Origin: an uncultured Faecalibacterium sp.
GTDB lineage: Bacteria; Bacillota; Clostridia; Oscillospirales; Ruminococcaceae
DNA: 5,099 bases
NCBI GenBank assembly: GCA_945982465.1
Contig: CAMFSB010000149.1
Location: 1-5,099 of the forward strand
Reading direction: 5' to 3'
The notes under the pieces are model-generated. The model did not search any database. It was given only the letters and a program-made list of their open reading frames with translations, and was not told the DNA's origin. The position numbers and the translations under genes are program-made. Positions 1 through 4,999 of the stretch are shown one piece after another; the stretch's first letter is position 1; every line of letters begins with the position of its first letter.

Positions 1-112
1 GGATCAGAACCTTCTCGCCAGGATAGATCTTCAGGTTGATATTGCGGAGGGTCGGCTCGACCTGGGCTCGATATTTAAAGGAATAGTCTTTAAATTCGAT
101 GATCGGCTCCAT
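1..112 (-). CDS. ECF transporter ATP-binding protein, N-terminal 37 codons only (runs off window)
   Basis: This is the start of an ABC ATPase that energises an energy-coupling factor (ECF) importer; it would act on the cytoplasmic face of the membrane with the S component encoded just upstream. The visible N-terminus begins [14 protein letters not shown] and continues to [18 protein letters not shown], the first two strands and A-loop aromatic region of an ABC nucleotide-binding domain. The Walker A loop should be the next residues, outside the window. The opening closely resembles the tandem-domain YkoD/SP_0483-type ATPases that accompany UPF0397 S components (recalled from the family, not searched). 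The ATG lies 3 bp after the S-component stop, and AGAGGA at 120-125, inside the end of that gene, gives 7-nt spacing, so the two are translationally linked in one operon. Whether it is a double-ATPase protein, and whether a T component follows, cannot be seen. Confidence 0.9.
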   Translation of the reverse strand, partial: MEPIIEFKDYSFKYRAQVEPTLRNINLKIYPGEKVLI

Positions 113-115
113 GGA

Positions 116-682
116 TCAGTCCTCTTTTTGCAGGCTGGAGGCTTTGCCGCCCATCTTGGAATAACCCAGGCACAGCAGCGTGCCCAGAATGGCCACAATG
201 ATCACATTGCCCAGGCAGGCCCACGCGCCCTGCGCAAACACCTTGTTGACAGGCTCGGCGTAGATCACGATGTCCAGCACCGGGGCCAGCACGACCCAGG
301 CCAGCAGGTTCGCCGCCACCTGCACCACATTGAAGCCGATGACCGCTTTTTTGCCGGCAAAGCCGCCCTCGCGCACAGCCAGCTTGCCGGCGGTCAGGCC
401 CACCAGAATGCCGAACAGCGCGTCGGGGATGACCCAGCTCCACCAGATGCCGCCGTAAAAGAACGCATCGCCCAGCGCATGGCCCGCCAGGCCGATGATG
501 CCGCCTACCACCGGGCCAAACACCGCGGCAAAGAACGCCAGCAGCGCCGCGCGGATTTGCAATGCCGTGTTGGGGATAAAGCCCAGCGGAATGGCCACTT
601 CGGTCAGCGCCACGAACAGCGCGGTGCCGATGGCGGTGGCCACCACTTCCTTGATGCCGAATTTGAACGTCGATTTTTCCAT
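116..682 (-). CDS. ECF transporter S component, UPF0397 family (often annotated as riboflavin-type)
   Basis: This is a substrate-specific integral membrane subunit of an ECF-type ABC importer, 188 residues. It is hydrophobic throughout, with likely membrane segments near residues 12-30, 40-70, 84-100, 112-140 and 152-174. Family features include the early helix IKEVVATAIGTALF carrying an AxxxA motif (A17-A21, of the kind S components use to contact the T subunit), PNTALQIRAALLAFFAAVFGP (residues 37-57), the GHALGD segment (67-72) and WWSWVIPDALFGILVG (80-95). I chose the ATG at 682 because AGGAGG (690-695) lies 7 nt upstream; an earlier in-frame ATG near 724 has no such site and would add a polar tail. 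The ATPase gene follows after 3 bp. A promoter (738-766) lies in the short gap after metK. UPF0397 proteins are commonly labelled riboflavin transporters, but nothing here proves the ligand, and neighbouring metK leaves a methionine-cycle compound possible. Confidence 0.92.
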   Translation of the reverse strand: MEKSTFKFGIKEVVATAIGTALFVALTEVAIPLGFIPNTALQIRAALLAFFAAVFGPVVGGIIGLAGHALGDAFFYGGIWWSWVIPDALFGILVGLTAGKLAVREGGFAGKKAVIGFNVVQVAANLLAWVVLAPVLDIVIYAEPVNKVFAQGAWACLGNVIIVAILGTLLCLGYSKMGGKASSLQKED

Positions 683-706
683 ACTGTTTCCTCCTCTGCA
701 CTTGGA

Positions 707-722
707 GCGGTTCGCAAACCGC
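707..722 (-). repeat. Perfect stem-loop in the S-component leader
   Basis: The arms at 707-712 and 717-722 are exact 6-bp complements (GCGGTT / AACCGC) around a 4-nt loop. The hairpin falls between the predicted transcription start (about 731) and the AGGAGG site (690-695). There is no U-tract, so it is not an intrinsic terminator for metK. It may stabilise the 5' end of the ECF transcript or affect ribosome access. The leader of about 49 nt is too short for most riboswitch classes, and I recognise no known aptamer core in it. Confidence 0.6.
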
Positions 723-737
723 ACTTCAGTTACCGGA

Positions 738-766
738 ATTATACTCTCCGCGCACCCGTATGTCCA
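738..766 (-). promoter_or_regulatory. Sigma-A-type promoter for the ECF S component/ATPase operon
   Basis: Read on the minus strand, the -35 element is TGGACA (761-766, five of six to TTGACA) and the -10 element is a perfect TATAAT (738-743), separated by exactly 17 bp. Transcription would start near 731, about 49 nt before the S-component ATG. The promoter begins about 29 bp after the metK stop, which indicates the ECF operon can be expressed independently of metK. No operator was recognised. Confidence 0.75.
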
Positions 767-794
767 GCCACACAGGCGCGTGGATGCGACAAAT

Positions 795-1946
795 TTACAG
801 GGCCGCCACCGCTGCCTTGAGCGCCGCCACCCGGTCGGTCTGCTCCCACTTAACGCCCAGATCCTCGCGGCCCATGTGGCCGTAAGCGGCCAGCGAGCGG
901 TAGATCGGCTTGCGCAGATCCAGATCCCGGATGATAGCGGCAGGGGTCAGGTCAAACACCTGCTCCACGGCCTGCTCGATCACACTATCGGCCACAGCGC
1001 CCGTGCCAAAGGTATCCACCATCACCGATACCGGCTTTGCCACGCCGATGGCATAGGCCACCTGCACCTCGCACTTCTGGGCCAAGCCAGCGGCCACGAT
1101 GTTCTTGGCTACCCAGCGGGCCGCGTATGCTGCGCTGCGGTCCACCTTGCTGGGGTCCTTGCCGCTGAACGCACCGCCGCCGTGGCGGGAATAGCCGCCG
1201 TAGGTGTCCACAATGATCTTACGGCCGGTCAGGCCGCTGTCGCCCTGGGGGCCGCCCACCACAAATCGGCCGGTGGGGTTGATGTAGTATTTGGTGTTCT
1301 CATCCAGCAGTTCAGCGGGGATGGTGGCGCGGATGACCTGTTCCATCACATCGGCGCGCAGCTGCTCCATGGTCACATCCTCGCTGTGCTGGCTGGAGAT
1401 GACCACAGCGTCCACGCGCACAGGCCGGCCGTCCTCGTATTCCACGGTCACCTGGCTCTTGCCGTCCGGCCGCAGATAGGGCAGCGTGCCGTTTTTACGC
1501 ACCTCGGTCAGCCGCTTGGCCAGCTTGTGCGCCAGGCTGATGGGCATGGGCATCAGCTCCGGCGTTTCGGTGCAGGCGTAGCCGAACATCATGCCCTGGT
1601 CGCCGGCGCCGCCCACCTGATCGTTGGTGCCCAGCGCGATATCGGGGCTTTGGCCGTCGATGTTGGAGATGACCGCGCAGGTCTCGGCGTCAAAACCGTA
1701 CTTGGCACGGGTGTAGCCGATCTCGCTGACCACCTGCCGCACGATATGCTGGAAATCCACATAGCAGTCGGTGGAGATCTCGCCCATGATGTGCACAAGG
1801 CCGGTGGAAACGCAGGTCTCGCAGGCCACGCGGGCGCCGGGGTCCTTTTCGAGGATGGCGTCAAGGATGGCATCCGAGATCTGATCGCAGATTTTATCGG
1901 GATGCCCTTCGGTAACGGATTCGGAGGTGAATAGACGCTTTGCCAT
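795..1946 (-). CDS. metK: S-adenosylmethionine synthetase (methionine adenosyltransferase)
   Basis: MetK is a cytosolic enzyme, normally a tetramer, that makes S-adenosylmethionine from methionine and ATP, releasing phosphate and pyrophosphate. The 383 residues match the usual bacterial length (about 380-400) and all signatures are present: [12 protein letters not shown] at 7-18 with the catalytic [13 protein letters not shown] in the gating-loop region (98-105), the hexapeptide GAGDQG (113-118), the phosphate-binding segment [19 protein letters not shown] (253-271), and [13 protein letters not shown] (296-308). The start is the ATG at 1946, giving [11 protein letters not shown] as in family members; AAGGAG (1956-1961) lies 9 nt upstream. 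The frame stays open upstream to an ATG at 2051, but that extension is unlike any MetK N-terminus and the ribosome site lies inside it. Expression is controlled by the SAM-I riboswitch upstream, giving product feedback. No intrinsic terminator is visible after the stop. Nothing looks truncated or damaged. Confidence 0.98.
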   Translation of the reverse strand: MAKRLFTSESVTEGHPDKICDQISDAILDAILEKDPGARVACETCVSTGLVHIMGEISTDCYVDFQHIVRQVVSEIGYTRAKYGFDAETCAVISNIDGQSPDIALGTNDQVGGAGDQGMMFGYACTETPELMPMPISLAHKLAKRLTEVRKNGTLPYLRPDGKSQVTVEYEDGRPVRVDAVVISSQHSEDVTMEQLRADVMEQVIRATIPAELLDENTKYYINPTGRFVVGGPQGDSGLTGRKIIVDTYGGYSRHGGGAFSGKDPSKVDRSAAYAARWVAKNIVAAGLAQKCEVQVAYAIGVAKPVSVMVDTFGTGAVADSVIEQAVEQVFDLTPAAIIRDLDLRKPIYRSLAAYGHMGREDLGVKWEQTDRVAALKAAVAAL

Positions 1947-2070
1947 AAAAAGATGCTCCTTTCGCATTGGCGCGCCGCCCAAACGGCGCTGTTTGTTCCA
2001 CAGAAAGGCAACCGAGGAAGTGCCGGCCGCCGGCCGTACAGCGGCGGGCATGAAAAGATCCGCACGAACG
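1947..2070 (-). other. Long GC-rich metK leader between riboswitch terminator and start codon
   Basis: About 124 nt separate the terminator U-tract from the metK ATG, much more than ribosome binding needs. The stretch holds the Shine-Dalgarno sequence (AAAGGAGC, 1955-1962) that fixes the metK start. It also holds a 6-bp GC hairpin at 1972-1977/1984-1989 (GCGCCG...CGGCGC, 6-nt loop) about 10 nt above that site, and a 5-bp GCCGG/CCGGC hairpin at 2022-2034. The metK frame is open across it, but no ribosome site supports an earlier start. I see no second aptamer or independent gene here. Confidence 0.6.
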
Positions 2071-2102
2071 AAAAAAGCTCAAACCGGAAAGGTCTGAGCT
2101 TT
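2071..2102 (-). terminator. Intrinsic terminator of the SAM-I riboswitch expression platform
   Basis: On the minus strand AAAGCTCAGACC (2091-2102) pairs with GGTTTGAGCTTT (2074-2085) around the 5-nt loop TTTCC, giving a 12-bp stem with a single G-U pair. It is followed by an unbroken run of U (plus-strand A run 2071-2076, shared in part with the stem base). It begins 6 nt after the aptamer's P1 helix closes. High SAM should stabilise P1 and let this hairpin form, stopping transcription before metK. Confidence 0.95.
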
Positions 2103-2108
2103 GCCACT

Positions 2109-2204
2109 CTTATCTTTCGGTTTCCCGCAGGATTTGGCACCTTACGCACACCGCGCAGGTTGTCGGGCTTCACAGGGCCTGTCCCCTCTGCCACTCTTGA
2201 TAAG
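2109..2204 (-). promoter_or_regulatory. SAM-I (S-box) riboswitch aptamer upstream of metK
   Basis: This 96-nt RNA element binds S-adenosylmethionine and acts with the terminator immediately downstream. P1 is CTTATC (2199-2204) with GATAAG (2109-2114). The conserved AAGAGTGGCAGAGGG follows P1. The kink-turn/P2 signature TGAAGCCCGACAACC is at 2158-2172. P3 pairs TGCGC (2153-2157) with GCGTA (2143-2147). The J3/4 core GGTGCCAAATCC is at 2130-2141. P4 is very short, CGG-GAAA-CCG (2118-2127), capped by a GNRA tetraloop. The order and spacing match the S-box consensus, and position directly before metK is a classic location for this family. The antiterminator pairing was not resolved by eye. Confidence 0.96.
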
Positions 2205-2227
2205 TCGCTATTCTGTTTTCGGGTCTT

Positions 2228-2256
2228 ATTTTAGCACGTGATGGGCCGTTCGTCAA
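2228..2256 (-). promoter_or_regulatory. Promoter for the riboswitch-metK transcript
   Basis: The minus-strand -35 is TTGACG (2251-2256, five of six to consensus) and the -10 is TAAAAT (2228-2233, five of six), with 17-bp spacing. A TG one base upstream of the -10 (TGCTAAAAT) adds an extended -10 motif. Transcription should begin near 2221, about 17 nt before the aptamer's P1, giving a leader of roughly 275 nt. A small inverted repeat GGTCA-AAC-TGACC (2259-2271) sits just upstream of the -35 and could be an operator or chance. Confidence 0.82.
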
Positions 2257-2285
2257 TCGGTCAAACTGACCACTTTGCACAAGAT

Positions 2286-2325
2286 GCGGCCGCCTTGTTG
2301 CACTTTTTGTACAAAAGACGGCCGC
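2286..2325 (-). repeat. Nested inverted repeats downstream of the PstS-like gene
   Basis: A 7-bp GC arm at 2286-2292 (GCGGCCG) is exactly complementary to 2319-2325. Between them lies a perfect 12-bp palindrome TTTTGTACAAAA (2305-2316). The first arm is itself part of the 8-bp palindrome GCGGCCGC (2286-2293). A competing stem pairs ACAAG/CTTGT plus TGC/GCA across that palindrome (about 2277-2303). It lies 19 nt after the binding-protein stop codon and before the metK promoter. The position suits a 3'-end or transcript-boundary structure, but there is no U-tract after the outer stem on the minus strand, so a canonical intrinsic terminator is not supported. Confidence 0.5.
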
Positions 2326-2343
2326 TGTACCAGGTTATTCCGT

Positions 2344-3321
2344 TCAGGCGTTGCCCTGCACCGCCACATATCCCGCGCTGCGCACGCACGCCGCGCCCTC
2401 GGGGCCGCACAGCCAGTTGTATGCGGTCCGGGCCGGGCTGTCCGCAGGCGTATCGGCGCGCACCAACGCGTAGAATTCGTTGCAGTAGGGGTAGCTCTCG
2501 TCGCCGATGGTGTCGTTTGCAGGCAGCACGCCCTCCACCTTCAGCAGCCGCAGGCCGGGCTGGGCGTACATGCGGTCGATGTAATAATACACCGAAAAGC
2601 CCAGCGCATTGCCCTGGTTGTTGTACTGTGCCAGCGAATCCACCAGTTCATCCATGGCGCCGGGGGCCAGCTCGGTGGGCGCGGTCATTGGCTCCACGCC
2701 CTGCATCACCAGCTTTTTGAACAGCGTCTGGCTGCCGCTGTCCTCGCTGCGCTGGAATGCCAGAATGGGGCTGTCCTCGCCGCCCACCTGGCTCCAGTTG
2801 GTGATCTTGCCGGTATAGATATCCACCAGCTGCTGGCAGGTCAGGCTCTGCACAGGGTTCTGTTCATTGACCATAAACACCAACGCGTCGCGGCCCACCG
2901 GGGTGATCTCCAGTTCCGTGCCCGCATCGGCGATCTCCTGCTGGATATACTCCGGCGCTTCGTACACCACCAGCAGCTCGGGGTAATACTCCGGCGTTTC
3001 GGGGTCGTAATACACCGCCAGCTTTTCCCACGCATAGCCGGTGGTGGAAACCGAAATCGCGGACTGCACCTCGGCCAGGTCCTCGCCGGTCAGCTCGTGG
3101 CGCATGGCGGCCATCAGCGGGATGCAGGCTGTGCTGCCATCCACGCGGGGGTAATCCTCCGGCGCCAGCAGCGGCTCCGCGCTGCCGGGAGCTGTGCCCG
3201 AAGCGGCCGGCTCGTTGCCCGAAGATACCGGTTCGCTGCCGGCTCCACAGGCGGCCAGCGCCAGCCCGGCACAGCCAGCCAGCAAAGCTTTGCAAAACGT
3301 ATTGCGCGTGAGCTTTTTCAT
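2344..3321 (-). CDS. PstS-like substrate-binding lipoprotein (phosphate-type ABC solute-binding family)
   Basis: This is a 325-residue extracytoplasmic solute-binding protein anchored to the membrane by a lipid. The signal peptide is MKKLTRNTFCKALLAGCAGL followed by the lipobox LAAC (22-25), then a Ser/Ala/Pro/Glu-rich linker (26-56). The mature domain matches the PstS/PBP-like type: YPRVDGSTA (57-65) with the first anion-binding loop, LLVVYEAPEYI (116-126), PVGRDALVFMVNEQNPVQSLT (141-161), IYTGKITNWSQVGGED (168-183), RSEDSGSQTLF (191-201), equivalent to the second phosphate loop, and GPEGAACVRSAGYVAV near the C-terminus (306-321). The ATG at 3321 is preceded by AGGAGG (3330-3335) with 8-nt spacing; upstream in-frame extensions lack a signal peptide. 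No pstC, pstA, pstB or phoU is in the window, so the partner permease is unknown and the ligand could be phosphate or another oxyanion. It lies 106 bp after the large lipoprotein gene on the same strand. Confidence 0.9.
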   Translation of the reverse strand: MKKLTRNTFCKALLAGCAGLALAACGAGSEPVSSGNEPAASGTAPGSAEPLLAPEDYPRVDGSTACIPLMAAMRHELTGEDLAEVQSAISVSTTGYAWEKLAVYYDPETPEYYPELLVVYEAPEYIQQEIADAGTELEITPVGRDALVFMVNEQNPVQSLTCQQLVDIYTGKITNWSQVGGEDSPILAFQRSEDSGSQTLFKKLVMQGVEPMTAPTELAPGAMDELVDSLAQYNNQGNALGFSVYYYIDRMYAQPGLRLLKVEGVLPANDTIGDESYPYCNEFYALVRADTPADSPARTAYNWLCGPEGAACVRSAGYVAVQGNA

Positions 3322-3347
3322 TGGCTGATCCTCCTGATTCCAGCGGC

Positions 3348-3365
3348 CGCAGGGCCTGCCCTGCG
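3348..3365 (-). repeat. GC stem-loop just upstream of the PstS-like ribosome site
   Basis: CGCAGGG (3348-3354) pairs perfectly with CCCTGCG (3359-3365) around a 4-nt loop, with further GGC/GCC pairing possible beyond a small bulge. It ends 13 nt before the AGGAGG site (3330-3335). There is no U-tract, so it is not a terminator. It may act as an intercistronic stabilising or processing structure. Confidence 0.55.
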
Positions 3366-3379
3366 CGCCGGGGTATGGC

Positions 3380-3393
3380 GGCGGCATGCCGCC
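3380..3393 (-). repeat. 14-bp perfect palindrome between the two lipoprotein genes
   Basis: GGCGGCATGCCGCC reads identically on both strands. As RNA the arms GGCGG/CCGCC could pair around the CATG centre; as DNA it could be a dimeric-protein site. It lies 34 nt after the large lipoprotein's stop codon and next to the stem-loop at 3348-3365. Chance in GC-rich sequence cannot be excluded, and no convincing promoter was found in this gap. Confidence 0.5.
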
Positions 3394-3427
3394 CATGGTG
3401 TATCTTTGTGCCACGAGCTGCGCCCGA

Positions 3428-4972
3428 TTACCACCAGTACGATTCAGCGTCATCGCCTACGGCCGAAGCCCAGACGCTCTCCTTCCAAAGCCAGCCGCCC
3501 TCCAGATCCATCCAGCCGCACTCAAACCCTCGGCGGCAGGCAAAGAATTCCGGCTCACAGGCGCTGACATTGCTCGCGCCCGCCAGCAGCACCGTGCCGT
3601 CCAGTGCCAGAATGTCGTACAGGTAGCCACCGCCGCTCGTTTCGCGCAGACCGTAGCCGTAGTTCAGCCCATCGGGGTATTCCACATACGCATAGGCGGT
3701 CAGCGGCTCATCCCAGACGGCTCCGTCAGTGCTGTACAGCATAATGGACTGCTCCTGATCGATGCCGTTTCCGTAAACGCTGCGGTTGAGCATCAGCCGC
3801 TGTGACTGGGGGTAAAGCTGCAGGGTATACGAAACAAACTCGTCCGGTGCTGCCACATACAGCTGATACGGCTCTTCCAGCAGCAGTTCTCCGTTCCGGT
3901 ACAGGCGGACCGTCTGTGCCGTGCGCAGCGCGCACAGGCCGGTTTCCACATCCTGGATAAAATCGACCGCCTGCCTGCTCCCGTCGGCAGCTTCAAGGCG
4001 GAAATACCGGCCGTCTGCTTCCAGACCGTCGTTTACGTCAAAGCCTTCCAGCACCAGCTGGTCGCCCAGCTGGCACAGAATGGGCAGGTCGGCCTGCTGC
4101 AATACGACGCCGTCCTCCACACGGATCAGGGCATAGCCTTCCTCCTGCTGCACACAGGCCAGCCCCTTGCCGCAAAGGCCGACGCACTTCTCCACTACGC
4201 GGCCGGTGGAGGTATCGTACAGGATGGTATCCACCCGGCCGCTGCCCTGCCGTTCCAGCCGGAGCCAGCCGTCCGGCAGCAGGCTTTGCGCGCCGCCATA
4301 GCTGGTCACATCCGGGATCTCCTGCAAAAGTGCGCCCTGCCCATCGTACAGCTGCACTTTCCGCCGGCCGAGTTCGCTTTCTTCGTCCCACTGCCAGATG
4401 CTGACGCACAGCAGCCCCTCCTGCGGGCTGTAAAGGTCGCTGGCGCCGTCCGGCAGCGCGATCTCCTGCCCCGTGGAAAGCTGCACCAGAGCGCAGTGGA
4501 CGCTGGGGGGGCCGTTCCATCTTTGATCGTCCTGCACCAGCAGCCAGCCCTCGCAAAGCTGGTAGCCCCGGCGCTCGCCCAGCTCGTACACGGGCGCGCC
4601 GGTTTTATCGCGCACTGTATACACATAGGCATCGCTGCCCTGCGGCGCGCCGCTGAGGAAATATTCGGTCGTGCCGGTCACAGCGTCGGTGAGCAGGTAC
4701 ACCTGCTCATGGCCGCCCACCCGGAAGCAGGGCTGCGCCCCGCAAAAAACAATGCCCGCAGCGCCGTTATAGCGCAGCTCGCCGTCATCCAGCTGCGCGT
4801 AGGCAGGCCGGTCGGCGCCGGCAACCGATTCTTCGGTGGTTCCCGAGCCGGTGCTGCTGGCAGCCTGCGCGCCCGATGCAGGCTGCTCCGCCGCGCGGCA
4901 GCCACTCAGCAGCAGAACTGCCGCCAAGCCGGCCGCTGCCACCTGCAGATTTCTCATGGATCGAAGGCTCAT
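3428..4972 (-). CDS. Uncharacterised 514-residue lipoprotein with propeller-like repeats
   Basis: I do not recognise a named family. The N-terminus is a lipoprotein signal: MSLRSMRNLQ, a hydrophobic stretch (11-22), lipobox LSGC with Cys25, then a Ser/Thr/Gly/Ala linker (26-54), so the mature protein should sit on the outer face of the membrane. The body is beta-rich with loosely recurring units of the form hydrophobic-LYD-x-G-x-L followed by a turn and GWL-hydrophobic: KVQLYDGQGALLQEIP (205-220), ILYDTSTGRVVEK (250-262), VRLYRNGELLLEEP (355-368) and LYDILALDGTVLLAG (451-465). The C-terminus FECGWMDLEGGWLWKES (483-499) resembles a WG-type repeat, and the protein ends SYWW. This pattern suggests a beta-propeller-like fold. 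It carries 14 cysteines. The start at 4972 is favoured by AGAGGAGAG (4981-4989); the alternative ATG at 4957 has no ribosome site. It precedes the PstS-like gene and follows a possible gene end at 5000. Confidence 0.9.
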   Translation of the reverse strand: MSLRSMRNLQVAAAGLAAVLLLSGCRAAEQPASGAQAASSTGSGTTEESVAGADRPAYAQLDDGELRYNGAAGIVFCGAQPCFRVGGHEQVYLLTDAVTGTTEYFLSGAPQGSDAYVYTVRDKTGAPVYELGERRGYQLCEGWLLVQDDQRWNGPPSVHCALVQLSTGQEIALPDGASDLYSPQEGLLCVSIWQWDEESELGRRKVQLYDGQGALLQEIPDVTSYGGAQSLLPDGWLRLERQGSGRVDTILYDTSTGRVVEKCVGLCGKGLACVQQEEGYALIRVEDGVVLQQADLPILCQLGDQLVLEGFDVNDGLEADGRYFRLEAADGSRQAVDFIQDVETGLCALRTAQTVRLYRNGELLLEEPYQLYVAAPDEFVSYTLQLYPQSQRLMLNRSVYGNGIDQEQSIMLYSTDGAVWDEPLTAYAYVEYPDGLNYGYGLRETSGGGYLYDILALDGTVLLAGASNVSACEPEFFACRRGFECGWMDLEGGWLWKESVWASAVGDDAESYWW

Positions 4973-4980
4973 ACCAAAGT

Positions 4981-4989
4981 CTCTCCTCT
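4981..4989 (-). promoter_or_regulatory. Ribosome binding site deciding the large lipoprotein start
   Basis: AGAGGAGAG on the minus strand lies 8-10 nt upstream of the ATG at 4972. The next in-frame ATG (4957) is preceded by CCTTCGATCC, which has no purine-rich site. The longer start MSLRSMRN is therefore preferred, although both starts leave an intact signal peptide and lipobox. Confidence 0.7.
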
Positions 4990-4999
4990 GTTGCCGGGC

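Noticed and set aside
707..722. Stem-loop considered as a metK transcription terminator
   Set aside because: No U-tract follows the stem on the minus strand, and it lies downstream of the next operon's predicted transcription start.
128..820. Plus-strand open frame (230 codons) opposite the S component
   Set aside because: It is antisense to a well-supported membrane protein and low-complexity Gln/His/Arg-rich. It also runs through the promoter region and into metK.
495..1934. Long plus-strand open frame (479 codons) opposite metK
   Set aside because: It lies antisense to an unambiguous metK and has His/Ala/Gly-rich composition typical of a reverse-strand shadow in GC-rich DNA. It has no ribosome site or recognisable domain.
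1947..2051. N-terminal extension of MetK from an ATG at 2051, or from the in-frame ATG at 1967
   Set aside because: MetK proteins start at the MAKxLFTSESV position. A good ribosome site (1955-1962) precedes the ATG at 1946, and the upstream starts lack one and would place that site inside the coding sequence.
1589..2194. Minus-strand open frame of 201 codons crossing the riboswitch and the metK start
   Set aside because: It overlaps the aptamer, the terminator and the first third of metK in another frame. Structural RNA and metK explain the sequence.
2275..3567. Long plus-strand open frame (430 codons) opposite the PstS-like gene
   Set aside because: The predicted protein is Arg/His/Ala-rich with no domain and crosses gene boundaries, while the minus strand encodes a clear lipoprotein with signal peptide and binding loops.
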